Source: Paenibacillus sp. FSL R5-0517
GTDB taxonomy: Bacteria; Bacillota; Bacilli; Paenibacillales; Paenibacillaceae
NCBI RefSeq assembly: GCF_037974355.1
Contig: NZ_CP150235.1
Location: 2,604,001 to 2,668,000, forward strand
Direction of reading: 5' to 3'
DNA: 64,000 bases
Shown here: positions 1 through 8,112 of the stretch, in pieces
Layout: the number at the start of each line of letters is the position of its first letter
Position numbering within the stretch: position 1 is the stretch's first letter
Notes under the pieces: model-generated
Databases searched by the model: none
Told to the model about the DNA's origin: nothing
What the model saw: the letters and a program-made list of their open reading frames with translations, nothing else
Position numbers and translations under genes: made by a program

Positions 1-139
1 AATCGTTCTATATCATTTCACGGATGATGGTGCGGAGAAAGCTGAGTTATACAAGAAACAGGTCAAAACGGATCTGGATCGTTGTCTCGGCATGTTACAC
101 AAGGCAGAAGAGGACAATTACGGTACGAAAGGAAGATGA
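1..139 (+). CDS. C-terminal end of an unrecognised protein (5' end outside window)
   Basis: An open frame enters from the left edge (codons starting at positions 2, 5, 8...) and stops with TGA at 137-139. About 45 residues are visible: hydrophilic, with a predicted amphipathic helix around LYKKQVKTDLDRCLGMLHKA. The stop overlaps an ATG at 136 (ATGA) just before the next gene, so the two genes are probably co-transcribed and translationally coupled. Too little is present to name a family. Confidence 0.6.
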   Translation, partial: IVLYHFTDDGAEKAELYKKQVKTDLDRCLGMLHKAEEDNYGTKGR

Positions 140-141
140 GC

Positions 142-1149
142 ATGAACAGACAGTTACAGTGGGGGGTACTCGGTACGTCAACCATTGCCAAAAATGCAGT
201 CATTCCGGCGATCCAGCAGTCCGAACGCGGTGAGGTGTTAGCGATTGCCAGCCGCAGCAAAGAAAAGGCGGAGTCCCTTGCCGAAGAACTTAACATTGCC
301 AGATCGTATGGCAGTTATGAAGAGCTCATCGCAGATCCCGATATCGAAGCCGTCTATATTCCTTTGCCTAACCATATGCACAAAGAATGGACCATCAAAG
401 CGGCACAGGCTGGCAAACACGTGTTGTGTGAGAAACCAGCTGCCCTGAATGCTGATGAATCGGCAGAAATGATTGAGGCGTGTGAGCAGCATGGCGTTCT
501 TTTTGCAGAAGCGATTATGTATCGATATCATCCCAAGCACAGACGTGTGCAAGAGATTATAGCCAGTGGAGAGATTGGTATCGTCAGAGCCATCCATGGC
601 AACTTTACCTGTAATACCGCTGATGACAAGGAAAATGTAAGGTTCAAAAGAGAGATGGGCGGAGGATCCTTATTCGATCTAGGCGTATATCCGATCTCTG
701 CAGCCCGGATGTATCTGGGACAGGAACCCGAAGCGGTGACGGTGCACGCTCTATTCTCGGACGAACATGATGGCGTCGATATGATGGCGTCGGGACTGGT
801 AGAATTTCCGAATTCGGTCGCTTTGACTTTTGACTGTGGCATGTGGGCTTCAGGACGAGCGGAGATGGAGATTCTCGGTACGGAGGGACGGATTGAACTT
901 CCCAAAGTGTTTGGCTGGGAGAACAGTGATATTCCACCTCAGATTATTGTGCACACCGATTCAGTCAGCCGTGAGGAGCGTGTATCGGTGTCGAATTCCT
1001 ATGTGCTTCAGGTGGAGACGTTTGCAACGGCTGTGCTTGAAGGAGCGGCCCTACCTTTCAGTCCGGAAAATACCATTCAAAACATGAGGGTAATTGATGC
1101 GTGCCTGGAATCGGCTCGGACTCGTCAACGTGTTCAACTGATCGATTAG
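142..1149 (+). CDS. Gfo/Idh/MocA family NAD(P)-dependent oxidoreductase
   Basis: A cytoplasmic dehydrogenase of about 335 aa, the usual length for the family. The N-terminal Rossmann motif GVLGTSTIAK is at residues 8-17. The family signature EKPAA is near residue 97, where the Lys is the catalytic/cofactor-contacting residue. The C-terminal alpha/beta substrate domain follows, with GGGSLFDLGVYPI. Substrates in this family are sugars, inositols or trans-dihydrodiols; the exact one cannot be read here. ATG 142 is preferred because GGAAG lies 6 nt upstream; ATG 136, overlapping the previous stop, is the alternative. A weak terminator follows. Confidence 0.88.
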   Translation: MNRQLQWGVLGTSTIAKNAVIPAIQQSERGEVLAIASRSKEKAESLAEELNIARSYGSYEELIADPDIEAVYIPLPNHMHKEWTIKAAQAGKHVLCEKPAALNADESAEMIEACEQHGVLFAEAIMYRYHPKHRRVQEIIASGEIGIVRAIHGNFTCNTADDKENVRFKREMGGGSLFDLGVYPISAARMYLGQEPEAVTVHALFSDEHDGVDMMASGLVEFPNSVALTFDCGMWASGRAEMEILGTEGRIELPKVFGWENSDIPPQIIVHTDSVSREERVSVSNSYVLQVETFATAVLEGAALPFSPENTIQNMRVIDACLESARTRQRVQLID

Positions 1150-1183
1150 GTCAGGTCCTTTTAAATATATCAGAACGTGCAGG

Positions 1184-1214
1184 GACTCCATCTTCAGGGA
1201 TGAGAGTCTTTTTT
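1184..1214 (+). terminator. Probable rho-independent terminator after the oxidoreductase gene
   Basis: GACTCCATC pairs imperfectly with GATGAGAGTC and a run of six to seven T follows. Confidence 0.55.
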
Positions 1215-1415
1215 ATGTCACAAAATGTTATAATTATAATATTTTACAATTCAAACGTTCGAATTTGATATTTCTACCAAATTTGTGTGATATAAATAGT
1301 CATGAGATGACTTGTTAACTATAATCTAGCAGAACGTGCAACTAGACAGTTACCGTTTGAAGTACGCATATCGAGACAATGTTCATCTACTTTGAAGGCT
1401 TGGGAGGCCGGATTA

Positions 1416-1856
1416 ATGAAAAAGTTGTTATCGACCGCTTTACTGGCATTCTTGTTAACATTTGTTTTCTTCACAGGTTCACAGTTCACCCCAGCCCCAC
1501 AGCAGAAAGCATCTGCTGCAACATGTACCATCATCAATACGTTTACCGGTGTGGCCAACTATTTGAGTGCAAACGGAACGTTGCCATGTAACTTTATTAC
1601 CAAATCACAGGCCACAGGACTCGGCTGGGTAGCGTCACAAGGGAACTTGGCTGTAGTGGCTCCTGGGAAAAGCATCGGCGGAGACGTATTCGGCAATCGG
1701 GAGGGGCTACTGCCTTCGGCCAGCGGACGTACATGGCGCGAAGCGGATATTAACTATACATCCGGCTTCCGTAATTCCGATCGGATTGTGTACTCTAATG
1801 ATGGACTCATCTACAAAACGACAGATCACTATGCATCATTCACAAGCATGAAATAG
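1416..1856 (+). CDS. Secreted barnase-type guanyl-preferring ribonuclease precursor
   Basis: A 146-residue precursor that resembles barnase along its whole mature length. It has a signal peptide (MKKLLSTALLAFLLTFVFF, then a QKASAA-type cleavage region) and a mature RNase of about 110 aa. Every catalytic residue known for barnase can be found: Lys of ITKS (K27), GGD (D54), NRE (N58/R59), Glu of WREADI (E73), Arg in YTSGFRNSDR (R83/R87) and His of TTDHY (H102). The enzyme should be an active extracellular RNase. ATG 1416 is chosen over TTG 1392 because GGGAGG is correctly spaced and the signal peptide begins MKK. Unlike the Bacillus pair, the adjacent inhibitor gene is only a remnant. Confidence 0.93.
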   Translation: MKKLLSTALLAFLLTFVFFTGSQFTPAPQQKASAATCTIINTFTGVANYLSANGTLPCNFITKSQATGLGWVASQGNLAVVAPGKSIGGDVFGNREGLLPSASGRTWREADINYTSGFRNSDRIVYSNDGLIYKTTDHYASFTSMK

Positions 1857-1870
1857 AGGAAGGAGCAGTC

Positions 1871-2014
1871 GTGAACACCGTGATTCTGAATTGAGGATGG
1901 ACCAACTACCGAATCAGCGAGGAACGCATGGAGTATGAAGCAGGACAGGTGCGTGATCTGATGATGGAGGTACAGGCGGAACAGTCTGGATTTATATTGC
2001 GTGTTGAGAAGTAG
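1871..2014 (+). pseudogene. Barstar (barnase inhibitor) gene remnant
   Basis: Begins GTG with AGGAAGGAG upstream and encodes VNTVILN, matching the barstar N-terminus. It then meets an in-frame TGA (1892-1894) and resumes in the same frame with WTNYRISEERMEYEAGQ and an ending GFILRVEK, which resembles the C-terminal third of barstars. Only 48 codons remain against about 90 in a normal barstar, and the central YYGxNLDALWDCL region that contacts barnase is missing. The position directly after barnase supports the identification. The reading is by eye, so homology is inferred. Confidence 0.7.
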
Positions 2015-2054
2015 CAGCAAATAAAGGAGTTTCAGATACATTCATTCCAGCAGG

Positions 2055-2079
2055 CAGACCACATGTGGTCTGTTTTTTT
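2055..2079 (+). terminator. Rho-independent terminator
   Basis: Perfect 18-bp palindrome CAGACCACATGTGGTCTG followed by seven T residues. It closes the barnase/barstar unit. Confidence 0.85.
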
Positions 2080-2092
2080 GTGTTGTAGCAGA

Positions 2093-2120
2093 TTGTTCAA
2101 AAAGGTTGTTCAAAAAGCCC
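2093..2120. repeat. Relic of dispersed repeat: two tandem TTGTTCAAAAAG units
   Basis: TTGTTCAAAAAGG is followed at once by TTGTTCAAAAAGCCC. The same motif in reverse complement (CTTTTTGAACAACCTC) is the terminal repeat of the MITE-like element at 6250-6420, so this is probably a worn end of the same family. Confidence 0.5.
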
Positions 2121-2174
2121 TTGTGTTGATTACGATTGATCTGAAAGCAGAGTGAGATTTTACTTTGCTCACCT

Positions 2175-2258
2175 AACGTTAAAATTATTTTCACGGAGGT
2201 ATTGATTTCTGCATAACTTACGTTAAAATAAAATTAACATGAAAAATATTTTAACGTT
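2175..2258. promoter_or_regulatory. Three operator-like copies of AACGTTAAAAT upstream of the MFS gene
   Basis: AACGTTAAAAT at 2175-2185, ACGTTAAAAT at 2220-2229, and the inverted copy ATTTTAACGTT at 2248-2258 directly before the ribosome binding site. The last copy sits where a bound repressor would block transcription or initiation. The winged-helix gene downstream of the transporter is the obvious candidate regulator (inference). Confidence 0.5.
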
Positions 2259-2272
2259 GGGGAGTGGAATTC

Positions 2273-3562
2273 ATGAACGATAACACAGCAGTTGGCAAAC
2301 AAGGTATGGGTGAGCTAATACGAATCAGACCGTATATGCAGTTTATGCTTAGTAAAGTAGTATCAAGATTTGGTGATTCCATTGATTCGATTGCATACAG
2401 CTGGATGGTGTATATTCTGACCGGTTCAAAAGTGCTGATGGGGACATTGCTGGCGGTGAATTTTTTGCCGAGTATCTTTCTGGGTCTGTTCGCCGGGGCT
2501 TTGGTAGATCGCATGTCTCTCAAAAGAGTAATCGTGATTACGAATAGCGGTCGCGGGTTGTTCGTAGGGATTACAGCGCTGTTGTTTGGATTGGGCCAAC
2601 TTGAAGTCTGGCATCTGTTTGTAATAACCATTCTTAATTCTTTGCTGGAATGCTTCACTGTTCCTGCAGAAGTGTCCAGTGTCCCCAGATTGCTTCCCAA
2701 ATCGATGTTGCTCTCGGGTAATGCCATGTCCTCTTCCGCAACCAGAGTGGCTGAACTTGCAGGACTTGCATTGGCTGGTGCGTTAATTGCCACAATAGGT
2801 ATTGCTTGGACGATCCTGATTGATGCGGGGTTGTTTGCGCTAAGTGCGTTAATAATGAGCCGAGTGGGCTATCCTCAAGGTTCATCATCCGCTAACAATG
2901 AAGATAAATTATTATCTGAAAAGGATTCTGTTCCATCCAATAAACGTAGTATATTCTCCGAAATGGCGGAAGCTTTTCATTTTCTCCGTAAACATACCTT
3001 ATTGTTAATCGTTTCCTTCCTGTTTGCATTCGTTAATTTCTGTCTGATGCCATTCAATGTTCTCCGTACACCCTATGTAATTGAAACGTTGCACGCTGGC
3101 GCTTGGGGATTAAGTCTGCTTAGTGGGCTGATGGTGGGAGGCATGCTGTTAAGTGGTGTGTGGTTGACCCAAAAAGGGGCACATTATCGTAAAAGTGTGC
3201 TTGTGATCAGCGGTATTGTCATGCTGGGTCTCAGTTATGCCATGACGGCACTACCCGCCTATATGACGTCCTTCCAATTGCCCGTTGCGGCTGCCTTTTG
3301 TCTTCTGATGGGGATGGGGATTCCACTGGCTACGACCCCTCTAGGTACCTATCTAATGGAAGTTACTCCTTCCGAGATGCTAGGCAGAGTGTATGCTCTT
3401 CAGAGTATGCTCGTCGTGAGTGTCGCACCACTTGGGAGTCTGGTTTCGGGAGCACTTGCAGATTGGATGAGCATGCCTGTTCTGTTTATCGTCTTTGGGT
3501 TTATGCTTGCCATGTCCGCAGGTATGCTGTTATTTAGCAAAAGCTTTCGGAGTGCGATGTGA
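2273..3562 (+). CDS. MFS transporter (drug/macrolide efflux type)
   Basis: About 429 aa with some 12 hydrophobic segments, and a charged cytoplasmic loop near residues 200-220 after transmembrane segment 6, the usual 6+6 layout. The loop-2 MFS signature appears as GALVDRMSLKR (G-x3-D-R-x-x-K/R-R). It resembles the MFS_3/MefA-type efflux family, and substrate is unknown. ATG 2273 is used because GGGGAG lies 8 nt upstream; an upstream in-frame GTG at 2264 overlaps that site. The operator-like repeats ahead and the HTH gene behind suggest locally regulated efflux. Confidence 0.87.
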   Translation: MNDNTAVGKQGMGELIRIRPYMQFMLSKVVSRFGDSIDSIAYSWMVYILTGSKVLMGTLLAVNFLPSIFLGLFAGALVDRMSLKRVIVITNSGRGLFVGITALLFGLGQLEVWHLFVITILNSLLECFTVPAEVSSVPRLLPKSMLLSGNAMSSSATRVAELAGLALAGALIATIGIAWTILIDAGLFALSALIMSRVGYPQGSSSANNEDKLLSEKDSVPSNKRSIFSEMAEAFHFLRKHTLLLIVSFLFAFVNFCLMPFNVLRTPYVIETLHAGAWGLSLLSGLMVGGMLLSGVWLTQKGAHYRKSVLVISGIVMLGLSYAMTALPAYMTSFQLPVAAAFCLLMGMGIPLATTPLGTYLMEVTPSEMLGRVYALQSMLVVSVAPLGSLVSGALADWMSMPVLFIVFGFMLAMSAGMLLFSKSFRSAM

Positions 3563-3696
3563 AGGATATTTAGAAAGAACCTGATCTGATTATGTGATAA
3601 CATGTCATCGCCGGCTTGCTTTGACCGAAGTCCTGACGCAGCGGTATAATAGAGATATCGATGGACAATAGGTACCCCGGAAATGAGGATACAGGA

Positions 3697-4389
3697 ATGG
3701 AGCACAAGGTTCTTTCAACCATTGAAGAAATTAAGATCTACTCCGATCCGTATCGGATACAGATTATGAATATGTTTAACAGGCAGGGCAGACCATCCAC
3801 TGTCAAAGAAATCGCCGACCAGATGGGTGAGGTGCCAGCCAAAGTTCATTATCATGTAAAAAAGCTGGAGAAAATTGGTCTGCTGACGATCGTTTCTACG
3901 CGTGAGATTAATGGCATTATCGCAAAATACTACGAACCATTCTCTGGAGAAATCCATCTTCGTCATGAAGATGAAGACAATCAGAGCTCACCACTGAAAC
4001 AGGTGTTTCGGTCTGAAACACTCAAATTATTAAATGAGATGTTCGAACAGAGTCGTCAGCGATTTATGCATCAGGCGGAAAACGAAGATCGGATGTTTCT
4101 CTCGGACATGACGCTGTATGCAACTCGTGAGGAAGTAGAGGAGTTATATAAAAACATCATAAAACTCTGTGAACCCTATACAACGAAAGAGAATCAACAA
4201 GGGGAGCAAGAGGTCTTTCAATTATTTTCTGCCCTCTCTAAACCTATAATGCAGACACCTGCTTCCAAGACAGATACGAAACAGAATAAGAAATCTGCGT
4301 CGGGTAAGGGCAAATCAACTTCGAAAACGTCTCGCTCTGTTGCTAAGGGGCAGAAATCTGCATCATCTGATCGTGAGTCAGAAGAATAA
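3697..4389 (+). CDS. ArsR-like winged-helix transcriptional regulator with basic C-terminal tail
   Basis: About 230 aa. Residues 5-80 form a winged helix: EIKIYSDPYRIQIM, then a recognition region EIADQMGEVPAKVHYHVKKL and a wing (LLTIVSTREING). This architecture is typical of HTH_20/ArsR-type repressors. The middle is helical and probably dimerising or ligand-binding. The last 45 residues are Lys/Ser-rich low-complexity sequence, unusual for the family. The gene follows the MFS transporter by about 130 bp on the same strand and probably controls it. ATG 3697 has GAGG upstream; ATG 3661 in the same frame is an alternative start. Confidence 0.8.
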   Translation: MEHKVLSTIEEIKIYSDPYRIQIMNMFNRQGRPSTVKEIADQMGEVPAKVHYHVKKLEKIGLLTIVSTREINGIIAKYYEPFSGEIHLRHEDEDNQSSPLKQVFRSETLKLLNEMFEQSRQRFMHQAENEDRMFLSDMTLYATREEVEELYKNIIKLCEPYTTKENQQGEQEVFQLFSALSKPIMQTPASKTDTKQNKKSASGKGKSTSKTSRSVAKGQKSASSDRESEE

Positions 4390-4472
4390 ACAGACGGTAT
4401 GCATGAGTTCAGTGTTAGTTATACCTTGAAGACAAGTAAGGCTTATGTGTCAGACATGTTGGAGATAACAAG

Positions 4473-4497
4473 AAAAAGCCGCCATAGGCGGCTTTTT
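4473..4497. terminator. Bidirectional rho-independent terminator
   Basis: AAAAAGCCGCC, loop ATA, GGCGGCTTTTT: perfect 11-bp symmetry between convergent genes (regulator on +, YteA-like gene on -). Confidence 0.92.
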
Positions 4498-4601
4498 ATC
4501 GCATGATACGAGGGAGAAACGGTCGTATGTTGTGTATTGTATTGAATTCATTACAACATTAATTTCATGAAGACGCATAACCGTTTCAGTTCGCTATCAT
4601 G

Positions 4602-5168
4602 TTACATGTTCTCATCATAGTCTTTTACATCACGTTTGGCAGCGGTTGCGGGTGAATTGGAAGTACCGTATTCTTCGACCGCTTCCCAAGCATCTGCATT
4701 GTCGAACTTGCCGGCGTTCTGCTGTCTTCCTTCGCCAGCACCACTCGGAGGCATGGTCATGACTTCTTCTTCAACGGGCCGATCGTTGCTGATCTCCCGG
4801 TTAGGCGTGTCATCAATACAGTAAGCGGTATATGGGATAGCTTCAAGTCGTTCAAAGGGAATATCTTCTCCACACGTTACACAGGTTCCGTATGTACCTT
4901 GTTCCATACGTTCCAATGCATCGTTCACTTGATTGAATTCGTCTGTTAATGTATCGTCGATCGCCAGATCACGGCTGCGTTCAAATGTTTCCGTACCGGC
5001 ATCTGCCGGGTGATTATCATAGGAGGACAGCTCACCAGTTGAATCTTTCAGTGACTGGGCCGGAGCACCGTCTTCCATGCTGGATTCAAAATGGCGCTGC
5101 AAGTTTTCGCGTTGCTCTAAAAGGGCTTTTTTCAATTCTTGACGTTGATCTTGGGTTAATGTACTCAT
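4602..5168 (-). CDS. TraR/DksA C4-type zinc finger protein, YteA family
   Basis: About 188 aa. An N-terminal coiled-coil-forming region (residues 1-75, DQRQELKKALLEQRENLQ) is followed by an acidic NHPADAGTETFERSRD segment typical of the YteA family. A zinc-finger-like segment CVTCGED ... AIPYTAYC (about residues 105-125) comes next, with the last Cys of the C4 motif missing, as in other YteA-like sequences. It probably acts at RNA polymerase or in sporulation-related control; the role is inferred from family. ATG 5168 has AAGGAG about 10 nt upstream. The upstream in-frame extension to 5327 lacks a ribosome binding site and is not used. Confidence 0.87.
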   Translation of the reverse strand: MSTLTQDQRQELKKALLEQRENLQRHFESSMEDGAPAQSLKDSTGELSSYDNHPADAGTETFERSRDLAIDDTLTDEFNQVNDALERMEQGTYGTCVTCGEDIPFERLEAIPYTAYCIDDTPNREISNDRPVEEEVMTMPPSGAGEGRQQNAGKFDNADAWEAVEEYGTSNSPATAAKRDVKDYDENM

Positions 5169-5371
5169 AAAAAAACACGCTCCTTTTCCCGTTGTGGGGT
5201 GTAGTGAGTCTTTACCCAAATTGCATGAAAAGCAATCATTTTCGTGAGGAATAGGGCCGTAGCGTTTTATATCTGACGAATAATGTGTTATAAAAAATAG
5301 AGAGAGAAAATGCCGCATGTTCTTCACTGGATAAAGGAACCACGGCTTGGCTTATAATGGAGGTTGTCAAT

Positions 5372-5749
5372 ATGGATGAACATATGAAACGAAGATTGGA
5401 TAAACAGAAACAATTGTTCAAACAATTGGGAGTACAGCTTGATGCGTTATCTATTCATGAAAAACAATTTAATTATAAACTTCGTGGTTATGATCCGGAT
5501 GAGGTAGATGCTTATCTCGACTTGGTCATCAAAGATTACGAACGTTTTTATGCCAATATTGCAGATCTGATGGACAAATGGCAAGAACAGCAGTTAACGA
5601 TTCGAGATCTCAAATCATCCGCGAAGCCGGTGGAAGATCCAACCAAGATTGATCGCAAACAGCTGGATGATATTGTGAAACAACTGGAATACAGTGTGCG
5701 GCAGCTCAAGATCAGAGCACGTCCCGAGAAGGATCTGTTCTCTGAATAA
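5372..5749 (+). CDS. DivIVA domain-containing protein
   Basis: About 125 aa. The DivIVA signature YKLRGYDPDEVDAYLDLVIK is at residues 30-50, followed by a coiled coil. This is close to the size of GpsB/short DivIVA proteins, which bind curved membrane or septal partners in Firmicutes. The N-terminal 25 residues are unusually basic and Gln-rich. ATG 5372 is chosen because GGAGG at 5360 is well placed; the ATG at 5357 would put the Shine-Dalgarno inside the gene. It is followed after 40 bp by the Rrf2 gene and may share its transcript. Confidence 0.85.
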   Translation: MDEHMKRRLDKQKQLFKQLGVQLDALSIHEKQFNYKLRGYDPDEVDAYLDLVIKDYERFYANIADLMDKWQEQQLTIRDLKSSAKPVEDPTKIDRKQLDDIVKQLEYSVRQLKIRARPEKDLFSE

Positions 5750-5791
5750 CGTCAGCATGTCCTGGATTATATTAAATAAAGGTGGTTAATC

Positions 5792-6226
5792 ATGAGTACT
5801 CATTTTTCGGTCAGTGTGCATTGTTTGTTGTTATTGTCACTCAGCGCGCCTGAACGAATCACGTCTGCACACATTGCAGGTAGCGTGAATACCAACCCGG
5901 TCGTCGTCAGACGTATTCTGGGCGGGCTGAAAAAGGCGGGATTAGTGAACTCTTCTCCTGGAACAAGAGGTTTCTATCTGGCCAAGCCGGCAAGTGAAAT
6001 TACGTTAGCCATGATCTATCAGGCTGCCAAGGACGAAGGTCCATTATTTCCGATTCACGGCAACTGTAACCCGGATTGTGAAGTGGGCTTGCATATAGAC
6101 AGCTTGCTGACCAATCTGTATCAGGTTGCCGAGGAGAAGGTGGAGCAATTCTTTGCATCGATTACACTTGAAGATATGGAACGTTCCAGTTCCCAGATGC
6201 AAGCTGTGTCATCGCAGACAGAGTAG
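5792..6226 (+). CDS. Rrf2 family transcriptional regulator (YwnA-like)
   Basis: 144 aa with an N-terminal winged helix: SAHIAGSVNTNPVVVRRILG is the recognition region and GLVNSSPGTRGFYLAKP is the wing, which is the Rrf2 signature. The C-terminal part has only two close cysteines (GNCNPDC) rather than the three-Cys iron-sulfur ligand set of IscR, so it is closer to YwnA/CymR-type members. The target is unknown. GGTGG lies 7-8 nt before ATG 5792. Confidence 0.88.
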   Translation: MSTHFSVSVHCLLLLSLSAPERITSAHIAGSVNTNPVVVRRILGGLKKAGLVNSSPGTRGFYLAKPASEITLAMIYQAAKDEGPLFPIHGNCNPDCEVGLHIDSLLTNLYQVAEEKVEQFFASITLEDMERSSSQMQAVSSQTE

Positions 6227-6249
6227 ATTGTAATCAGGACTTAAAGTAC

Positions 6250-6420
6250 ATGTTCGAAAAGGGCGGTTTTCAGTACCGTGAAGATGGGATGAAGCTAGAA
6301 ATGGAGTAGCGGAGCGTAGGAAACTACGTGAGGAACGGACATTTCGGCTGAATTCCATATTCGATGCTACGATGTCATTAGGCATCCTACGTAATCAAAA
6401 GCGGACTTTTTGAACAACCT
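6250..6420. repeat. MITE-like dispersed intergenic repeat with inverted ends
   Basis: About 170 bp with no open frame. The ends are imperfect inverted repeats: left TGTTCGAAAAGGGCGGTTTTC against right (reverse complement) TGTTCAAAAAGTCCGCTTTTG. The interior holds smaller palindromic pieces around GTAGCGGAGCGTAGG and CTACGTGAGGAACGG. No transposase is present. A worn end of the same family is at 2093-2120. I believe similar elements are scattered in Paenibacillus genomes, but could not check. Confidence 0.6.
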
Positions 6421-6444
6421 CTTAAAGGAAGGGTGGGTTGTGAT

Positions 6445-6945
6445 ATGAAAAAAATTGTTGTCATTTCTGATACGCATTGTTCACGTAAATCACAGAAGTT
6501 ACCTGCCAGGCTCGTTGATGTACTTGCGAGTGCCGATCTCATTCTTCATGCGGGTGACTGGTCGGATTGGAGCGTATACCCATTGCTTAGCGAGTATGCG
6601 CCTGTTGAAGGGGTAGCTGGCAATACGGACCCGTCTGAAATTGCTGAAAAACTGGGGTATTCCCGTATTGTTGAAGTGGAAGGTCTTCGTCTGGGTCTTG
6701 TGCATGGGCATCTGGGATCAAAAGGTACGGAGCAGAATGCAATTCATACCTTTGCAGGTCAGCATGTGGATGCTGTGATCTACGGACACTCGCACATCCC
6801 GGTGATGCATACCGTGGACAACACGCTGGTATTTAATCCGGGGTCGCCTACGGATAAACGTTTCCAGAAGCAATACTCATTTGGTATCATGACAATAGAG
6901 CAGGGTAAAATTCAGGCTGAGCACGTTTTTTTTGATCGGGATTAG
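6445..6945 (+). CDS. YfcE/MJ0936-type metallophosphoesterase
   Basis: 166 aa, the standard length for small calcineurin-like phosphodiesterases. Metal-ligand motifs appear in order: ISDTH (residues 6-10), LILHAGDWSD (GD motif), GVAGNTD (GNxD variant), LVHGHLG and YGHSHIP (GHxH), then FNPGSPT. It should hydrolyse phosphodiesters using two divalent metals in the cytoplasm; the natural substrate is unknown. ATG 6445 starts the MKKIVVISD strand directly; the in-frame start 12 nt upstream is less likely. It is followed by a strong terminator and appears monocistronic. Confidence 0.9.
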   Translation: MKKIVVISDTHCSRKSQKLPARLVDVLASADLILHAGDWSDWSVYPLLSEYAPVEGVAGNTDPSEIAEKLGYSRIVEVEGLRLGLVHGHLGSKGTEQNAIHTFAGQHVDAVIYGHSHIPVMHTVDNTLVFNPGSPTDKRFQKQYSFGIMTIEQGKIQAEHVFFDRD

Positions 6946-6979
6946 AGAGAGATGATTTCATCCTATATATAGTTATGGT

Positions 6980-7028
6980 ACAAGGCATCTTTGAACAGAA
7001 TTGAATTCTGTTTCAGGGATGTCTTTTT
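6980..7028 (+). terminator. Rho-independent terminator
   Basis: AAGGCATC...ACAGAAT, loop TGA, ATTCTGT...GATGTCTTTTT. A long interrupted stem with a T run. Confidence 0.8.
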
Positions 7029-7165
7029 GATATGCGATCACATCATTCTCTTGGAAGTTATCTCTGAATGGGGAATGTGCTCTGTTCGTTATCTGTCATT
7101 CATCTGTTGCCGTTTTCCCCTATGGTGACGTTCAGTGGAGTGATACAATGCCTTTACGACATAAA

Positions 7166-7181
7166 ATGAATACGTTTACAT
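7166..7181. promoter_or_regulatory. Candidate CcpA cre site
   Basis: ATGAATACGTTTACAT matches WTGNAARCGNWWWCAW at 15 of 16 positions and ends just before the AAGGAG of the sugar isomerase gene. This position would give carbon catabolite repression by roadblock. The match is read from sequence; regulation is inferred. Confidence 0.65.
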
Positions 7182-7194
7182 AAGGAGATGGAGC

Positions 7195-8112
7195 ATGATG
7201 AAACTGTCTGTATTCACTGTGGCTACCCCTGATCTGAATGCAGAAGAACTGGCATCTGCTGCGGCAGTAGCGGGGATTGATGGAATAGAGTGGCGTTTCC
7301 GCGGAATTCCTGAGGATGCCATGTCCGAAGAGCCGTCTTATTGGAGAAATAATCGATGCTCGGTAGATCCAAGCCGTTGGCAGGAACAGGTTCCTGTTTT
7401 TCGTGAAGCGGCGGTAGGGCAAGGCAGGAAATCTATTGCACTCGTACCGTATCTGAACTGCGGAGATATTTCTGCCACCGAGCAGGCGTTTCAGGCTGCG
7501 GCTGGGTTGGGAGCATCCATGATGCGTGTGGGTGTTCCTGGATATGATCGCAAGACCCATTATTCTGAGTTGTATCGCAAAGCCGTTGATTACCTGAGTG
7601 AAGTACAGGATTTGGCCAAACAGTACAACATCAAGGCAATTGTAGAGACACATCATCAGACGATTGCACCGACGGCATCGCTTGCCTATCGTCTTGTTGA
7701 GTCGCTCGACCCACAGCATGTGGGTGTGCTGTACGATCCAGGCAACATGGTGCATGAAGGCTATGAGAATCATCGGATGGGGCTTGAGTTGCTAGGTCCG
7801 TATCTCGCTCATGTGCATGTGAAGAATGCCGGGTGGTTTGAACCCGAAGTTAAGGATACGCAAAAGGATAATGTAACTGAGAAGAATAGCGGATTGACTC
7901 TGAATACAGCATGGAAATGTCAATGGACTCCCCTGACTGAAGGCATGGTCGATTGGGTACAGATGGTGCAGGATCTTCGTGCCGTCGGGTATGACGGATA
8001 TTACGGAATTGAAGACTTTAGTGGGGCCTTGAAATCAAAGGCGATGTTACAGCATTTTGCAGACGTTTTCGCCGAAATTGAGCGTCGTGTGGACGAGGAG
8101 GAGCAGTCATGA
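7195..8112 (+). CDS. Sugar phosphate isomerase/epimerase (xylose isomerase-like TIM barrel)
   Basis: 305 aa AP-endonuclease-2/xylose-isomerase-like barrel. Family features include the metal-ligand Glu in IVETHHQT (about residue 148), DPGNMV (about residue 182), HVHVKNAG (about residue 205) and a closing YGIEDFSG strand with the last acidic ligand. Substrates in the family are inositols, ketohexoses or hydroxypyruvate. ATG 7195 has AAGGAG 7 nt upstream (ATG 7198 is alternative). The stop overlaps the start of the next dehydrogenase (ATGA at 8109-8112), so the two enzymes probably act in one pathway, under the cre site just upstream. Confidence 0.87.
   Translation: MMKLSVFTVATPDLNAEELASAAAVAGIDGIEWRFRGIPEDAMSEEPSYWRNNRCSVDPSRWQEQVPVFREAAVGQGRKSIALVPYLNCGDISATEQAFQAAAGLGASMMRVGVPGYDRKTHYSELYRKAVDYLSEVQDLAKQYNIKAIVETHHQTIAPTASLAYRLVESLDPQHVGVLYDPGNMVHEGYENHRMGLELLGPYLAHVHVKNAGWFEPEVKDTQKDNVTEKNSGLTLNTAWKCQWTPLTEGMVDWVQMVQDLRAVGYDGYYGIEDFSGALKSKAMLQHFADVFAEIERRVDEEEQS

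Noticed and set aside
7132..7773. 213-codon minus-strand open frame
   Set aside because: It lies antisense to the clear isomerase gene, with no ribosome site and no protein-like motifs.
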